In this document: one piece after another, positions 29,351 to 38,511 of the stretch
How positions within the stretch are numbered: position 1 is the first letter of the stretch
Layout of the letters: every line of letters starts with the position of its first letter
Source of the DNA: Lewinellaceae bacterium
Lineage (GTDB): Bacteria > Bacteroidota > Bacteroidia > Chitinophagales > Saprospiraceae
Direction: 5' to 3'
Length of the DNA: 64,000 bases
NCBI GenBank assembly: GCA_020636275.1
Contig: JACJYD010000001.1
Span: forward strand, 2,074,719 to 2,138,718
Made by a program: the position numbers and the translations under genes
The notes under the pieces: model-generated
What the model was told of the DNA's origin: nothing
The model's input: the letters and a program-made list of their open reading frames with translations, nothing else
Database searches by the model: none

Positions 29351-31480
29351 CATATTAAAGGCCCTTCCATCTTCGTCGATCACGGCCACGACGTACAAAC
29401 CGGCAGGCAGCATTTCCCCATTGCTGTTCCGGCCATCCCACAACAAGGAAGGCTCAGGTTCAAGAATCCGGACGAGGCTGCCCATTTGGTTGTAAATGCG
29501 AACTTGTCCCGCAGAAAGGCCCTTCAATTCGATGGTCACCTCTTGGGTGAAAGGGTTGGGGAAAGCATGGAGTCGGGCGTTATCTTCCGGTTTTTCTTTC
29601 ACCTCCACGATAGCGCCACCCTGGTTTCCGAAGGGACAGATATAGCAAGGTTCGATGACCAGGTTTGGATCGATCGCGATGAAGGCGGTATATTTGCTAA
29701 GCACCCGTTCCTGGATGCTCATATTAACGATCTGGCTGATGACGTTTGGATCGTTATTATCCGAATCCCAGGCCTGGAAATGATTTCCCACCCAGGCTTC
29801 CTGGGCAAGGGTATCCAGCTCTACTACCTGGCTTTCCTGCACGGTGATGGTTTCTGAGACGATCTGCCCATCGGCCAGGGCAAAAAACTCAACGGTCATG
29901 GGAAATCCTCCCTCATAGCGTCCGATCTGAAGGATGGGCAGGTGTGCGTATTCCGATTGTCCAAGGTAGTTTATCATGTATGGCTGGTAACAAAAACCGG
30001 TTTCCAGGTCTGCGTCCAGGTCAAACACCATTTGCACGCCCTCGATATAGCTGGAAAGCTGGAAATCCAGCATGGCAGGAAAATCCCAATTACTGCCTCG
30101 GAGGCTGAGATAAGTTCCGTCAGTGAGGGTGGCAAGGGAAGAATTGAAAATTTCGTTCCCGTAGTGAGAAGGCTGATTTTCCCACCAGTTTTCCCAATAC
30201 TCGGCGAAATTTTTCGACTGAAAGTCACAAACGTGGACGGGGAAACTACCTTGAAATGCGTTCATGAACGTTTCCATGGCCGGATTGGCATACCACGGGT
30301 CATTGTATTCATCGGTATTGGACACCAGCAGCATTTCACCTTCCAAACCATTATTGACGATGCGATTGCCGGCAGTCTGGAGGAGATTGATCAAAGGCTT
30401 TTGGGATCCTGCAGTGGAAGGGGTGAAATTATCGAAAACAAAGTCAATGGAGGCGTCCTCTGCAGGTATCCAGTTTTGGGAGGCCGTGTAGATCGTTTGA
30501 CTATTGCCAATGGTCAGGTTGAAAAAATCATCATCTTCAAGCTGTTCTTTCAATTCCGTTTTCAGGATCTCCAACACTTCTGAAAAACTCAGATCTGATT
30601 TTCCGGTTTTGTAATCCACCGCCACCATTAGCCGTGTCGTTTTTTCGACAGGAGGAAGCGATTGAGGGAAAAAAGCCAACTCGTAAATATTATTGCCTCC
30701 CCCGGTATGTCGCCCCACAAACAGGCCATTTGATAAGGGAGGGGTGTCCATGGCCAAGTGCAGGGAGGTGGTCCAGTCGGCCGGTGGGATTACAGCCTCC
30801 AGGCAAACGCCATATTCGGGGTCGTTGATTGCCTGGAAAGAGAGCCCGGGAAGTTCCTTGAACCGGTAATTTTCCCAGGCAGGGTCAGCATAGACCAGGG
30901 TGCGAAAGTTATTGACCGGATTTTTGGAGGTTGAAAGTAATTCTATGGGTAGGGACGCTAAGACTTCTTCTTCGGTCCAAAAGGCAGGAATCAAGTAGTT
31001 GATCTTTACTTTCCGCGATTCCTGGGTAACCAGGGGGTAAACCCGGAGCTGGTATCCACCTTCGGGCTTTTTATACAAAACGGAAGGATCTTGTTGCACC
31101 ACGACGACTATATCACTATAGGTTTGCAGAGCAGTCCATATCTCCCAAATATCGGCCTTGACCACCTCGTCGCCTACCCACAGCCAGGAGTCGTTGACGA
31201 TAGCACCTTCTGGAAGGTCAAAATCAAAAACGATCTCGAGGGAATCATTTATGTCGTACGGATTTTCGGGCCAGGAAAAAGTTAAGTAAAGTCCAACCTC
31301 CACATACAATCCTTGCGGCTTCAGGGTAAAGACGGCCTCTTCGATGGTTCCAGGATATCCCCAATCCCACAACCCCCACTGAGGGTTGACGATGGATAGC
31401 TGGTTTTGTGCGGAAAGAGGGGGGAGAATACCAAAAAGGGAAAAAAGAAGGAAGGAAACGGCTAAGGCGAGCTTTTTCAT
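29333..31480 (-). CDS. Secreted VIT-like/degenerate vWA protein with T9SS type A sorting domain
   Basis: Encodes 715 residues: a signal peptide to about 25 (LPPLSAQ); a VIT-like domain (about 40-190, VFDFDLPEGAIVNDSWLWVG and RVYPLVTQESRKVKINY); a middle domain beginning TRLMVAVDYKTGKSD (about 285-300), placed like a von Willebrand A domain but without the DxSxS metal site; and a C-terminal sorting domain (about 635-715) ending MKLIKL. VIT plus vWA is the inter-alpha-trypsin-inhibitor layout. It is likely a surface protein. Binding partner unknown. Confidence 0.75.
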   Translation of the reverse strand: MKKLALAVSFLLFSLFGILPPLSAQNQLSIVNPQWGLWDWGYPGTIEEAVFTLKPQGLYVEVGLYLTFSWPENPYDINDSLEIVFDFDLPEGAIVNDSWLWVGDEVVKADIWEIWTALQTYSDIVVVVQQDPSVLYKKPEGGYQLRVYPLVTQESRKVKINYLIPAFWTEEEVLASLPIELLSTSKNPVNNFRTLVYADPAWENYRFKELPGLSFQAINDPEYGVCLEAVIPPADWTTSLHLAMDTPPLSNGLFVGRHTGGGNNIYELAFFPQSLPPVEKTTRLMVAVDYKTGKSDLSFSEVLEILKTELKEQLEDDDFFNLTIGNSQTIYTASQNWIPAEDASIDFVFDNFTPSTAGSQKPLINLLQTAGNRIVNNGLEGEMLLVSNTDEYNDPWYANPAMETFMNAFQGSFPVHVCDFQSKNFAEYWENWWENQPSHYGNEIFNSSLATLTDGTYLSLRGSNWDFPAMLDFQLSSYIEGVQMVFDLDADLETGFCYQPYMINYLGQSEYAHLPILQIGRYEGGFPMTVEFFALADGQIVSETITVQESQVVELDTLAQEAWVGNHFQAWDSDNNDPNVISQIVNMSIQERVLSKYTAFIAIDPNLVIEPCYICPFGNQGGAIVEVKEKPEDNARLHAFPNPFTQEVTIELKGLSAGQVRIYNQMGSLVRILEPEPSLLWDGRNSNGEMLPAGLYVVAVIDEDGRAFNMKLIKL

Positions 31481-31612
31481 ATTTCAGGGTTTTTTGTTTG
31501 TACCTGAAATTTACTTAAAAAGGGAAGGGGGTGCCGGAAAATGATCCGTTAGGACAAAATTTGACATTTTTAATTAACCGCTACTACGCGACGGGCACGA
31601 CGTTTGGATTGT

Positions 31613-32302
31613 CTACACCGCCGGCGCTCCGCCGCCTTCTTCCTCGAAGAAGAGGTTTACCTGGGAGACGGCGCCGATTTCCCGCAATTCCCGCACGAAG
31701 TCGTTTTCCTTTTTGCGGAAGCGGATGCTGAGATGGTAGAAGGCATCGACCTCATCGCGGTCGGCCAGTTGGCGGAGGTTCATGAGCTGGATGCGGCGGC
31801 CGTATTTTTTGAGTACCGCCTGCAGGACCTGCTCGATTTCCGGGGAGCTGGTGTAGGTGATCTGGAGCAGGTGTTTGATCTGCGGCGGCCGCCCGAAGCC
31901 GGTGGAATCCAGCAGGATGATGATGAAGCAGATGAAGAGGGTACCGATGATGGCCACGGAGTTGAGTCCCACGCCGGCCGCCATGCCGATGCAGAGGGCG
32001 AAGAAGATGAAGACGATGTCCTGCACGTCGCGCACGGCGGTGCGGAAGCGGATGATCGACATGGCCCCCACCAATCCGAAGGCCCGCGCCAGATTGTTGC
32101 CGATGACGAGGATGACCACCGTGGTGATCAAACTCAATAAGACCAGCGAATTTACGTAGGAGGAGGAGTAGCTCGCGCCTTTATAGGTAAAGCGATAGAC
32201 CAACGCTATGACGATCCCACACCCCAGCGACACGAACAGGTTCGCGGCGAAGTCGAAGATGGAGGGGCGAAAGATGTCTATTTGTTGGAAGTCTTCTAGC
32301 AT
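31613..32302 (-). CDS. DUF4956 membrane protein
   Basis: Encodes 229 residues with about four transmembrane helices in the first 125 residues (LFVSLGCGIVIALVY; SLVLLSLITTVVILVIG; VFIFFALCIGMAAG; IIGTLFICFIIILL) and the family motif GLVGAMSIIRFRTAVRD between helices 2 and 3. A soluble C-terminal alpha/beta part follows (about 140-225). DUF4956 genes often neighbour VTC-domain genes, as here (40 bp), where the VTC domain is related to eukaryotic polyphosphate polymerase. Function unproven. Confidence 0.88.
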   Translation of the reverse strand: MLEDFQQIDIFRPSIFDFAANLFVSLGCGIVIALVYRFTYKGASYSSSYVNSLVLLSLITTVVILVIGNNLARAFGLVGAMSIIRFRTAVRDVQDIVFIFFALCIGMAAGVGLNSVAIIGTLFICFIIILLDSTGFGRPPQIKHLLQITYTSSPEIEQVLQAVLKKYGRRIQLMNLRQLADRDEVDAFYHLSIRFRKKENDFVRELREIGAVSQVNLFFEEEGGGAPAV

Positions 32303-32342
32303 GGATGAATAACTGTTGAGTGGGACGCCACGTATGGTGTCT

Positions 32343-33074
32343 TTACTGGATTGGGTTGTTATGGTAGGGTCTTACATTGGTCAATCCCAGGGTTTCGACG
32401 CACATGGCGTATTTGGAAGCGGGACCTTTGCTGAGGCCGAAGCTGGCGATGACCGTTTTGACCCATGTCGGCAAATATTGGTTAAATTTTACTTCCATGA
32501 TAAAATTGGCCCCGTCGACGAGGCGGGCCGATTCTTCCTGGTAGAGGTTTTCTACGGTCGGGAAAGGCACGGCGCGCAGGTTTTTGTCAAAGGTAATGCG
32601 AAGATCGTTATCGCGGTCCTTTAGCAGGGCTTGAAAAGGCTCCCGTTCGTAAATAACGGTCACTACGGGCTGCATCCGGCGGGCGTAGAGGTGGTAAAGG
32701 AACCGGCGGGCATTTTCAGAAGCTAGCACATCGGTCGCTTCACGTCCCTCCAGGGTTTTTAAGGCCTCGGCAAAGGTCATGGAAACGCGGTTCTTGAAGA
32801 GCGGTTCCTCGACTTTCTTTTTTATTTCGAAAAAGACCGTGTCTCCGCTTCCTCCGCCGTTGTAACCCCGCAAGCGGACCTTATTTCGCCGTTTTACCCC
32901 GGCGATCTTTTCCCGGTAGCACTCCAGTTCCGGCGTATCGAAGTAAATACTCCGCACGGTATACTCCCCTCCTTTTTGCTGGGCGTATTTGTCCAACTGA
33001 ACAAAGGGCGCGATCATTTCGCGCAGCTTGGCCAGTTTGGTGTTGGGGACGATGTATTTATATTCGAATCTCAT
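32343..33074 (-). CDS. VTC-domain polyphosphate polymerase-like protein
   Basis: Encodes 243 residues forming one VTC tunnel domain. The start FEYKYIVPNTKLAKLREMI, the central RSIYFDTPELECYREK and the basic strands RNKVRLRGYN, FEIKKKV and MEVKFNQYLP supply the Arg/Lys/Glu residues that line the tunnel in the triphosphate-tunnel fold. The yeast VTC homologue makes polyphosphate from ATP. Here catalysis is inferred. It lies between the HlyD-like and DUF4956 genes in one operon. ATG at 33074. Confidence 0.87.
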   Translation of the reverse strand: MRFEYKYIVPNTKLAKLREMIAPFVQLDKYAQQKGGEYTVRSIYFDTPELECYREKIAGVKRRNKVRLRGYNGGGSGDTVFFEIKKKVEEPLFKNRVSMTFAEALKTLEGREATDVLASENARRFLYHLYARRMQPVVTVIYEREPFQALLKDRDNDLRITFDKNLRAVPFPTVENLYQEESARLVDGANFIMEVKFNQYLPTWVKTVIASFGLSKGPASKYAMCVETLGLTNVRPYHNNPIQ

Positions 33075-33080
33075 GATTTA

Positions 33081-33170
33081 GTTGAGAGTGGAGAGTTGAG
33101 AGTGATGTTAATGCCTATTTGGCTTTGCCAAAAGGGAATCTATATTACTCTCAACTATAAACTTTAAACT
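33081..33170. repeat. Simple-sequence inverted repeat, GTTGAGAGT family
   Basis: The left arm has tandem GTTGAGAGTGGAGA-like units; the right arm has ACTCTCAACTATAAACT. Pairing is imperfect, and a small TTTGGC/GCCAAA hairpin sits in the loop. It lies between the HlyD-like and VTC genes. Confidence 0.6.
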
Positions 33171-33172
33171 TC

Positions 33173-34219
33173 CTATCTCCAAATAATCGATCTTTTCAAA
33201 AACTCAATAATCCGGACATTCCCACAATTTATCGTGCACCGCAGGGGCATTCCGGCGGGCAGGTTTTTCTCTTTTGTCATTGCCTTTACCGTCACTACCT
33301 GATCGCGGCCGAGCAGGGCGACCTGGGTACTTGTTTCGAGCACGAAAGAGGTGAAGGTCTGTTGGTTGTCGGGGAATTTCAGATCGATCTCCTGACCGGG
33401 CTGGACGAAGCGGCTGTCGCGCAGGCGGATGGGGATGATCAGGATCGATGCGGAGGTGTCTTCCAGCACGATCCGGTCGCCATCGGGGGTGTTTTCGGTG
33501 CGAAGCGTTCCTTCGAATGGTGCGGTGAGCAGGTAGCGTTGTTGTTTGTTTTCGAGGAAAGCGATCTGTTGTTGCAGCGATTGAATGCGGGAGGCAGCCT
33601 GGGAGACGGTTTCCGCTTTTTCGCCGGTCGTGGCCACCGTGAGGGCCTCTTCGGCCACCTTTACCTGGACAATGGCAGCATCGTGGGCGTTTTCAGCTTG
33701 TTCCCATTCGGCCTGTGCAATCACACCGTCGGCAACCAGGGCTTTGGCCCGGTCGTAAGTCTTTTTTTGCAGTTTGAGGTTTTCCCGGGCCAGATTTAGC
33801 TCTTCGGTCAGCTGCCGGATCAGTTCCTGTTTTTCGCCGGTGGCGACCACTTCGCGATTGGCCAGTTCGACCTGCAGCTGGTTTTTGAGTTGGACGATCT
33901 GTTCGTCGAGGCGGTTGGATAGGATGGTGGCGACAACCGCTCCTTTTTTGACGATAAGGCCGCTGCTGTCGGCATTGCCAAACTGCATTTGCACCAGATC
34001 GCCCCGGTCGAACTGGTAGCCTTCTGCCTCCTGTAACTGGCCGGTCCGGTTATCGTGGAGGGTCACCGTCAGGGAGCCGTCCAGGCGCTTGGTCAGGATC
34101 CACTGGCGCGCCGGAATGACCTTGGCTACGCTTTCCAGCGAATAGGGCACATCTACCGGGGCGAAGATCGCCGCGATGAAGAGAGCCAGGATAATGATGC
34201 CGGAATATCGTCGTAGCAT
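33173..34219 (-). CDS. HlyD/efflux-adaptor-like periplasmic protein
   Basis: Encodes 348 residues from the ATG at 34219. The open frame runs 33 codons further upstream but crosses a repeat and the neighbouring stop, so the shorter start is preferred. An N-terminal anchor helix (MLRRYSGIIILALFIAAIFAP) is followed by a lipoyl/barrel-sandwich half, a long coiled-coil hairpin (about 105-225, LKNQLQVELANREV and EWEQAENAHDAAIVQ), the second half (RYLLTAPFEGTL) and a beta-barrel. This is the membrane-fusion-protein layout of RND/ABC exporters, yet no pump gene is adjacent; it sits between CotH and VTC genes. Confidence 0.82.
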   Translation of the reverse strand: MLRRYSGIIILALFIAAIFAPVDVPYSLESVAKVIPARQWILTKRLDGSLTVTLHDNRTGQLQEAEGYQFDRGDLVQMQFGNADSSGLIVKKGAVVATILSNRLDEQIVQLKNQLQVELANREVVATGEKQELIRQLTEELNLARENLKLQKKTYDRAKALVADGVIAQAEWEQAENAHDAAIVQVKVAEEALTVATTGEKAETVSQAASRIQSLQQQIAFLENKQQRYLLTAPFEGTLRTENTPDGDRIVLEDTSASILIIPIRLRDSRFVQPGQEIDLKFPDNQQTFTSFVLETSTQVALLGRDQVVTVKAMTKEKNLPAGMPLRCTINCGNVRIIEFLKRSIIWR

Positions 34220-34231
34220 TTTGTTTGATTT

Positions 34232-34292
34232 GAGGAGAGAGGAGGGATGAGGGAGCAGATTTTCCCTGCTCCCTCCTCCCTGCTCCCTCCTC
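34232..34292. repeat. Simple-sequence inverted repeat, GGAGGGAGCAG family
   Basis: A purine-rich arm (GAGGAGAGAGGAGGGATGAGG...) faces a pyrimidine-rich arm made of CTCCCTGCTCCCTCCTC-type units. It fills the gap between the CotH gene and the HlyD-like gene. Confidence 0.75.
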
Positions 34293-36579
34293 ACATTACC
34301 ATAATTTTCTCTGCCCAACCTCCATTAACCCGGATGACGTATAGCCCCGGGGGCATTCGGCTGGTATTTATCGAGATCTCATTTTCCTGAAACGCCTGTT
34401 TACTGTAGATCTTCTTTCCGGAAAAATCGAAGATCTCGATGTATTCGATCGGGATTTCGGAAGAAACATGCAGTTCTGCAGAAACCGGGTTGGGGTAGAT
34501 CAATACGCCCGGCGATTCGGACATGGCTTCTTCCGCATTTACCGTAAAGCAGGTATTGAACGCGGCAAAAGTAGGGATAATGTTCGGCGTAAAATTCCCG
34601 ATGCCGTTTTCGCAGCGAGCGGTACTGGCGTCGCTCTCCTGAAAGGTATAGCCCACCCCGTCGATGATCTGTGTATCGGAATAGGCCATTTGGACAAATC
34701 CTCCTTCCTTATCGAGTTTAAAATTGGCATGGAAGCCCGATTGCCCGTTGTCTTCATCGCACCAGACGGGGAGGTAACCGTAGGGCGGAATGACCGCCCA
34801 GGCCGGAAATTTCCATTGGGTATCGTCGTTGACATTGTCCGACAAATGCAAACCGGCCAGCGAAACCGGGTTGGGGGTATTGTTGTACAATTCGATCCAA
34901 TCCTCGTATTGTCCGTTCGGATCGGTGGCGCCCGAGTCGTTATCGGCCACGAACTCGTTGATCACCACCTGGCCCGATTGTACCTGCGGCACGGCCGGTT
35001 CGATGACGTAAAATTCATGTTCCGCCCGCACAGGTGAGAATTTGCCGGCCTGTGGATTTTCGGCATAGATGTAGTATTCCGTCCGGCCCGACAGGAGCGG
35101 GAGTTGAGCGCCGAAGACCTTATCGCCCGCTGCGCCGTCGTTATGCATGCCGTCGTCAAACATCTGGGTTTTCAGGAAGGCGGCCGGGGTAGCGGGGCGG
35201 TATCCGAGCCAGGCATCGGAAGCGTCTGCGATAGTTGCCGTGACCCAGACCGTTTCAAAGACCTGGGGCAAAGGATTGGAAATCAAAATATTCGAGATCG
35301 TCGGCGCCGTGGCCTGAAATTCGGGGGTATTCATCAGGTAGTTCACCCGCCCCTGCATCAGGTTTTTGATGCCGGGGATAAAACTGCCTCCGGGTCCGCC
35401 GGGGATATTGGTCGTCAGGCTGTTATAGAATTGGGTATTGGAGTAGAACTTATTGTTGTCGGCCAGGACATCGGCTTCGATGATGGCCTGTAATTCCTGA
35501 GCCCGGGTGTAATACCAGCCCGAGGCAAACATTTCCTCCACGATCGTTTTGGCGTGGGCGATATACATGCGCCGGTACATGGGGTTGCTCCAGATCTTCT
35601 GGATCAGGGGGTGCACGGGTGAGGTGCTATTCGCTGAAAGGGGCAGGTTTTTCATTGCGGTGGTATCGAGAGCGCCGCCGGGTCCGCCGACGAGGATGGG
35701 AAAGCTGCCGAACGATTGGTTCAGGTCCCAAACGATGGGGTCGAAACGGCCGTTGTCGTCGAGGTAGAGGTAATAATTCTGCCGGATGCCGCCCGAATAG
35801 CTGTCGAGGTTGACCAATACGTTGTTGAACGCCAGCATCCAGATGGCGCGATCGATATCGAGGATGCGGTGCAGTTCCTGCGGGAAGTTGTTGAGCGTAT
35901 CGCAAAGGTGGATCAGTCTCTGCCAATCGGTGAGGTAGTCGGACAGGCGTTCGTAGCGGTTGAAATAAGGCGAGGGGTTTGACCCCAGGTAGGTGAGGTC
36001 GGAGCCGCCGCCCCCTGGTCCGCCGACCATCACCGGGTTGCATTTGAAGAAGGCCTGGTGATTGGAGAAAAAATGGCGGGTGGCGAATTTTTTGCCAACG
36101 TGTTCATCGTTTGAATAGAGCCCCATGTATTGCCCGTTGACATACAAATTGGCGAAGTTGGATCGCGGCGCATCCATGTAATTGCGCAGGATCTCGTAGC
36201 TGAGCACTTCGCGGATCATGGAGGGATCGGCAAACCCGTTGCCCAGTTTGATATCGTTGTTGCCCTTCAGGTCCTGGGTGGGAATGACGGTGGTCAGTTC
36301 GATATGAAACGGGTTTTTGATATTGTTGGGCTGGTAGGAGCTATTGCCCTTGTATTTGACCCCTACGCTGTCGTACACCTCCCCGTTGATGACGCACTTG
36401 GTAGCGATGATATAGCTTTCGGTTCCCGCTTTCGCGGTATCGAGCTGGTAGTCCCAGTTGGAGAAAGGGAAGGTGAGCTCGATGGTTTGGATCGTTTCTA
36501 CGTCGTAGAAGGCCTGCCCAAGGAGTAAAGGGATACCTGCCAGGAAGAAGAGGCAGGTGAAAAGCATCGGGTATTTCAT
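34291..36579 (-). CDS. CotH-kinase-like secreted protein with lamin-tail and T9SS sorting domains
   Basis: Encodes 762 residues: a signal peptide (LAGIPLLLGQ, end about 22); a CotH kinase-like domain (about 35-400) with GVKYKGNSSY, NLYVNGQYMGLYSNDEHVGK and the metal-site-like PIVWDLNQSFG; a lamin-tail-domain-like beta sandwich (about 540-665, INEFVADNDSG, DWIELYNNT); and a type A sorting domain (about 680-762). CotH proteins of Bacillus spores phosphorylate coat proteins. The T9SS forms are presumed secreted protein kinases. It heads the operon CotH / HlyD-like / VTC / DUF4956. Confidence 0.87.
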   Translation of the reverse strand: MKYPMLFTCLFFLAGIPLLLGQAFYDVETIQTIELTFPFSNWDYQLDTAKAGTESYIIATKCVINGEVYDSVGVKYKGNSSYQPNNIKNPFHIELTTVIPTQDLKGNNDIKLGNGFADPSMIREVLSYEILRNYMDAPRSNFANLYVNGQYMGLYSNDEHVGKKFATRHFFSNHQAFFKCNPVMVGGPGGGGSDLTYLGSNPSPYFNRYERLSDYLTDWQRLIHLCDTLNNFPQELHRILDIDRAIWMLAFNNVLVNLDSYSGGIRQNYYLYLDDNGRFDPIVWDLNQSFGSFPILVGGPGGALDTTAMKNLPLSANSTSPVHPLIQKIWSNPMYRRMYIAHAKTIVEEMFASGWYYTRAQELQAIIEADVLADNNKFYSNTQFYNSLTTNIPGGPGGSFIPGIKNLMQGRVNYLMNTPEFQATAPTISNILISNPLPQVFETVWVTATIADASDAWLGYRPATPAAFLKTQMFDDGMHNDGAAGDKVFGAQLPLLSGRTEYYIYAENPQAGKFSPVRAEHEFYVIEPAVPQVQSGQVVINEFVADNDSGATDPNGQYEDWIELYNNTPNPVSLAGLHLSDNVNDDTQWKFPAWAVIPPYGYLPVWCDEDNGQSGFHANFKLDKEGGFVQMAYSDTQIIDGVGYTFQESDASTARCENGIGNFTPNIIPTFAAFNTCFTVNAEEAMSESPGVLIYPNPVSAELHVSSEIPIEYIEIFDFSGKKIYSKQAFQENEISINTSRMPPGLYVIRVNGGWAEKIMVM

Positions 36580-36741
36580 GCGACCATTTTTCGTACTTGG
36601 ACGGTCGAACGGGACGGCCGTTTACCTAATAGGTGCCCAAAGTTAAAAAATGGTTTCTTTTAGGTTAAATTAAATGGAGGATATGCCGTTTTCGGCGGTA
36701 TATCCAAGCGGATTTTGCCTTGTGGCAGATCAAAAAGGGGC

Positions 36742-37302
36742 TTACAACCCCAACAACTGCCCCACGCTCACTTCCAATCCTACCCCTGGTACTGCCAGGA
36801 TTTCATTTTTGGAAAAAACCTTCTTTTTCACATACCCTTCCGTTCCCGGTTGCTGATACCGCTCCACACAAAACTCCTGGAGGTTCAGTATCCAATATTC
36901 AGGGATATTGAACTCGGCGTAAAGGGAGGCCTTGATGGTCTGGTCAAAGGCCAACGTGGAGTCTGACACCTCGATGACAAGAAGGATATCTTCCGGCCCG
37001 GGGAGTTGTTTTTCGTAAAAATCATCGCGGTACCGGAGGATGGCAATATCGGGCTCCGGCGCCGAATAAGGGTCAAATAATACGGAGGTTTGCCCCCAAA
37101 TGATGGCTTTTCTCCCGAGCAATTCCACAAATAACAAATGAATGCGATTCACTGCAGCCGCATGTTTACTTCCACTTGGACTCATCTCGATCAATTCTCC
37201 ATGGATCAGTTCCAGGCGGTTGTCGGGAGGGAGGATGCCCGCTTCCTGCATGCGCAGGACTTCATCTACTGTCCACAATTTTTTGGCAATCTCCAGGGGC
37301 AT
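36742..37302 (-). CDS. Uma2-family putative endonuclease
   Basis: Encodes 186 residues from the ATG at 37302. Longer in-frame starts at 37320 (ATG) and 37338 (GTG) lie inside a hairpin and are less likely. The PD-(D/E)XK-like core is visible: ELIHGELIEMSP (Glu), APEPDIAIL (Asp) and DILLVIEVSDST (ExS), then a predicted basic/hydrophobic helix. Uma2 proteins are widespread single genes of unknown biological role. It lies after the end of the sHdr operon on the same strand, beyond a hairpin. Confidence 0.85.
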   Translation of the reverse strand: MPLEIAKKLWTVDEVLRMQEAGILPPDNRLELIHGELIEMSPSGSKHAAAVNRIHLLFVELLGRKAIIWGQTSVLFDPYSAPEPDIAILRYRDDFYEKQLPGPEDILLVIEVSDSTLAFDQTIKASLYAEFNIPEYWILNLQEFCVERYQQPGTEGYVKKKVFSKNEILAVPGVGLEVSVGQLLGL

Positions 37303-37316
37303 AAAATACTTTTTAT

Positions 37317-37349
37317 ACATAAAACCGGCGTCAAACACCGGTTTTATGT
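37317..37349 (-). terminator. Hairpin downstream of the sHdr operon
   Basis: Perfect 12-bp arms (37317-37328, 37338-37349) with a 9-base loop lie 80 bp after the last gene of the sHdr cluster. No clean T-run follows on the minus strand, so termination may be partial. Confidence 0.55.
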
Positions 37350-37429
37350 CTGTGAAATTTTACAGGCAAGATACTGAAATTGAAAAGCCCCGTCAAGTAC
37401 AGGTGGACCGCCAAATTTTACCCCCATTT

Positions 37430-38503
37430 TTACATCACCGCGACCTTCGCTCTCTGCTGCACTTCCGCCAAAACGGCCAGCCCTTCCTCCATATCCACCA
37501 GCCGGTTGATGACGTAGAAGAGGTACATGGTGGTGAGCCAGTTGGTAAAATCCTGTTTGGTGTCGAGGTGTTTGCGCAGGTTGATCATGATCCAGGAGAA
37601 GTGCTCCCAGGTGTCGAAGCAGGACGCGCAGTCGCGGTGCATACCGGTGCAGCAGCGGCGGGTGGAGGCGAAATCGGCATTGTAGGCGCGGAAGTGCTTG
37701 TTGTAGGGTTGCCCGCTGGCCAGTCGTTCGGCGTTGACGGGGTGGTTGGTGGAGAGGTTGGTACAGACGTCGTATCCCCATTTTTCGCCCATCAGATGCC
37801 CGGAGGAAATGACCTGGTTGAAATAGGGGGTCATGTAAATGCGGCCGGGGAAACGCTCGATCATGCGGTCGATCTCGTGTTGCACCTTGTCGAAGCCCAG
37901 GCGGTAGTCGAGTTCGCCGCCGAAGCCGGCGATGTCGGAATAGTAGTTGAACAGGACGTTGTTGCCGTTGGCGATGCATTGTTCGATGACCTCTTCCACC
38001 TCGTGCGCGTGGCCGGGGGCGACGGTGTAGTACCAGAAGGCCCGGGGGTCGTCCTTGTAGTTTTTGAGGGCTTTTTGGAAAATGTCGGCCTTGCCCTGAC
38101 CGCGCAGGGCCTTGTCGGTGGCGGGATTTCCCCATACAGCGACGCCGATGGGCAGGTTCTCCAGGCCTTCGTAGGGGATCTTCCGGATGCCGTTGGTGGC
38201 GACACTGCACTTGAAATGGTCGTAGATCTTTTTGATGCGTCCGATTACCAAGCTGGGTTCCCCGCCGACGATGGTGACAAAGGTGGTGCCGCGGGCTTTT
38301 TCCCGTTCGATAAAGGCATCGAATGCGGCCTCGTCGGAAGGGCTTTTGTGCTGATCCATTCCTTCCTCAAAATAATAGCACCCCGCGCAGCGCAAATTGC
38401 ACACGTGGGTGATATCCAGCGAAATGGACCGGATGGGGCCGGCGGCCTTGATGGCGGTCCAGAGCTGGGAGAGGAGAGGGTCGTGGAGGTATTCCTTTAG
38501 CAC
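37430..38503 (-). CDS. Radical SAM protein with auxiliary cysteine cluster, last gene of the sHdr operon
   Basis: Encodes 357 residues. The radical-SAM site CNLRCAGC (Cys35, 39, 42) is followed by GGEPSLV, a SAM-binding GGE motif (about 80-86). Near the C-terminus Cys284, 285, 292 and 295 (RRCCTGMHRDCASC) could hold an auxiliary Fe-S cluster, like SPASM/twitch enzymes. It starts with GTG at 38503, 97 bp after emo. Unlike the two LipS-type enzymes in the operon it is not clearly a lipoyl synthase. The substrate is unknown. Conserved association with sHdr clusters would point to maturation of a cofactor or of a complex subunit, which is inference. Confidence 0.7.
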   Translation of the reverse strand: MLKEYLHDPLLSQLWTAIKAAGPIRSISLDITHVCNLRCAGCYYFEEGMDQHKSPSDEAAFDAFIEREKARGTTFVTIVGGEPSLVIGRIKKIYDHFKCSVATNGIRKIPYEGLENLPIGVAVWGNPATDKALRGQGKADIFQKALKNYKDDPRAFWYYTVAPGHAHEVEEVIEQCIANGNNVLFNYYSDIAGFGGELDYRLGFDKVQHEIDRMIERFPGRIYMTPYFNQVISSGHLMGEKWGYDVCTNLSTNHPVNAERLASGQPYNKHFRAYNADFASTRRCCTGMHRDCASCFDTWEHFSWIMINLRKHLDTKQDFTNWLTTMYLFYVINRLVDMEEGLAVLAEVQQRAKVAVM

Positions 38504-38511
38504 TTCCTTTT

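Noticed and set aside
33173..34318. Longer N-terminus of the HlyD-like protein (to 34318)
   Set aside because: The extra 33 codons run through a repeat and into the CotH gene end. The ATG at 34219 starts a membrane anchor.
37303..37338. Longer start of the Uma2 gene
   Set aside because: These codons lie within the hairpin downstream of the sHdr operon; the ATG at 37302 gives the family N-terminus.
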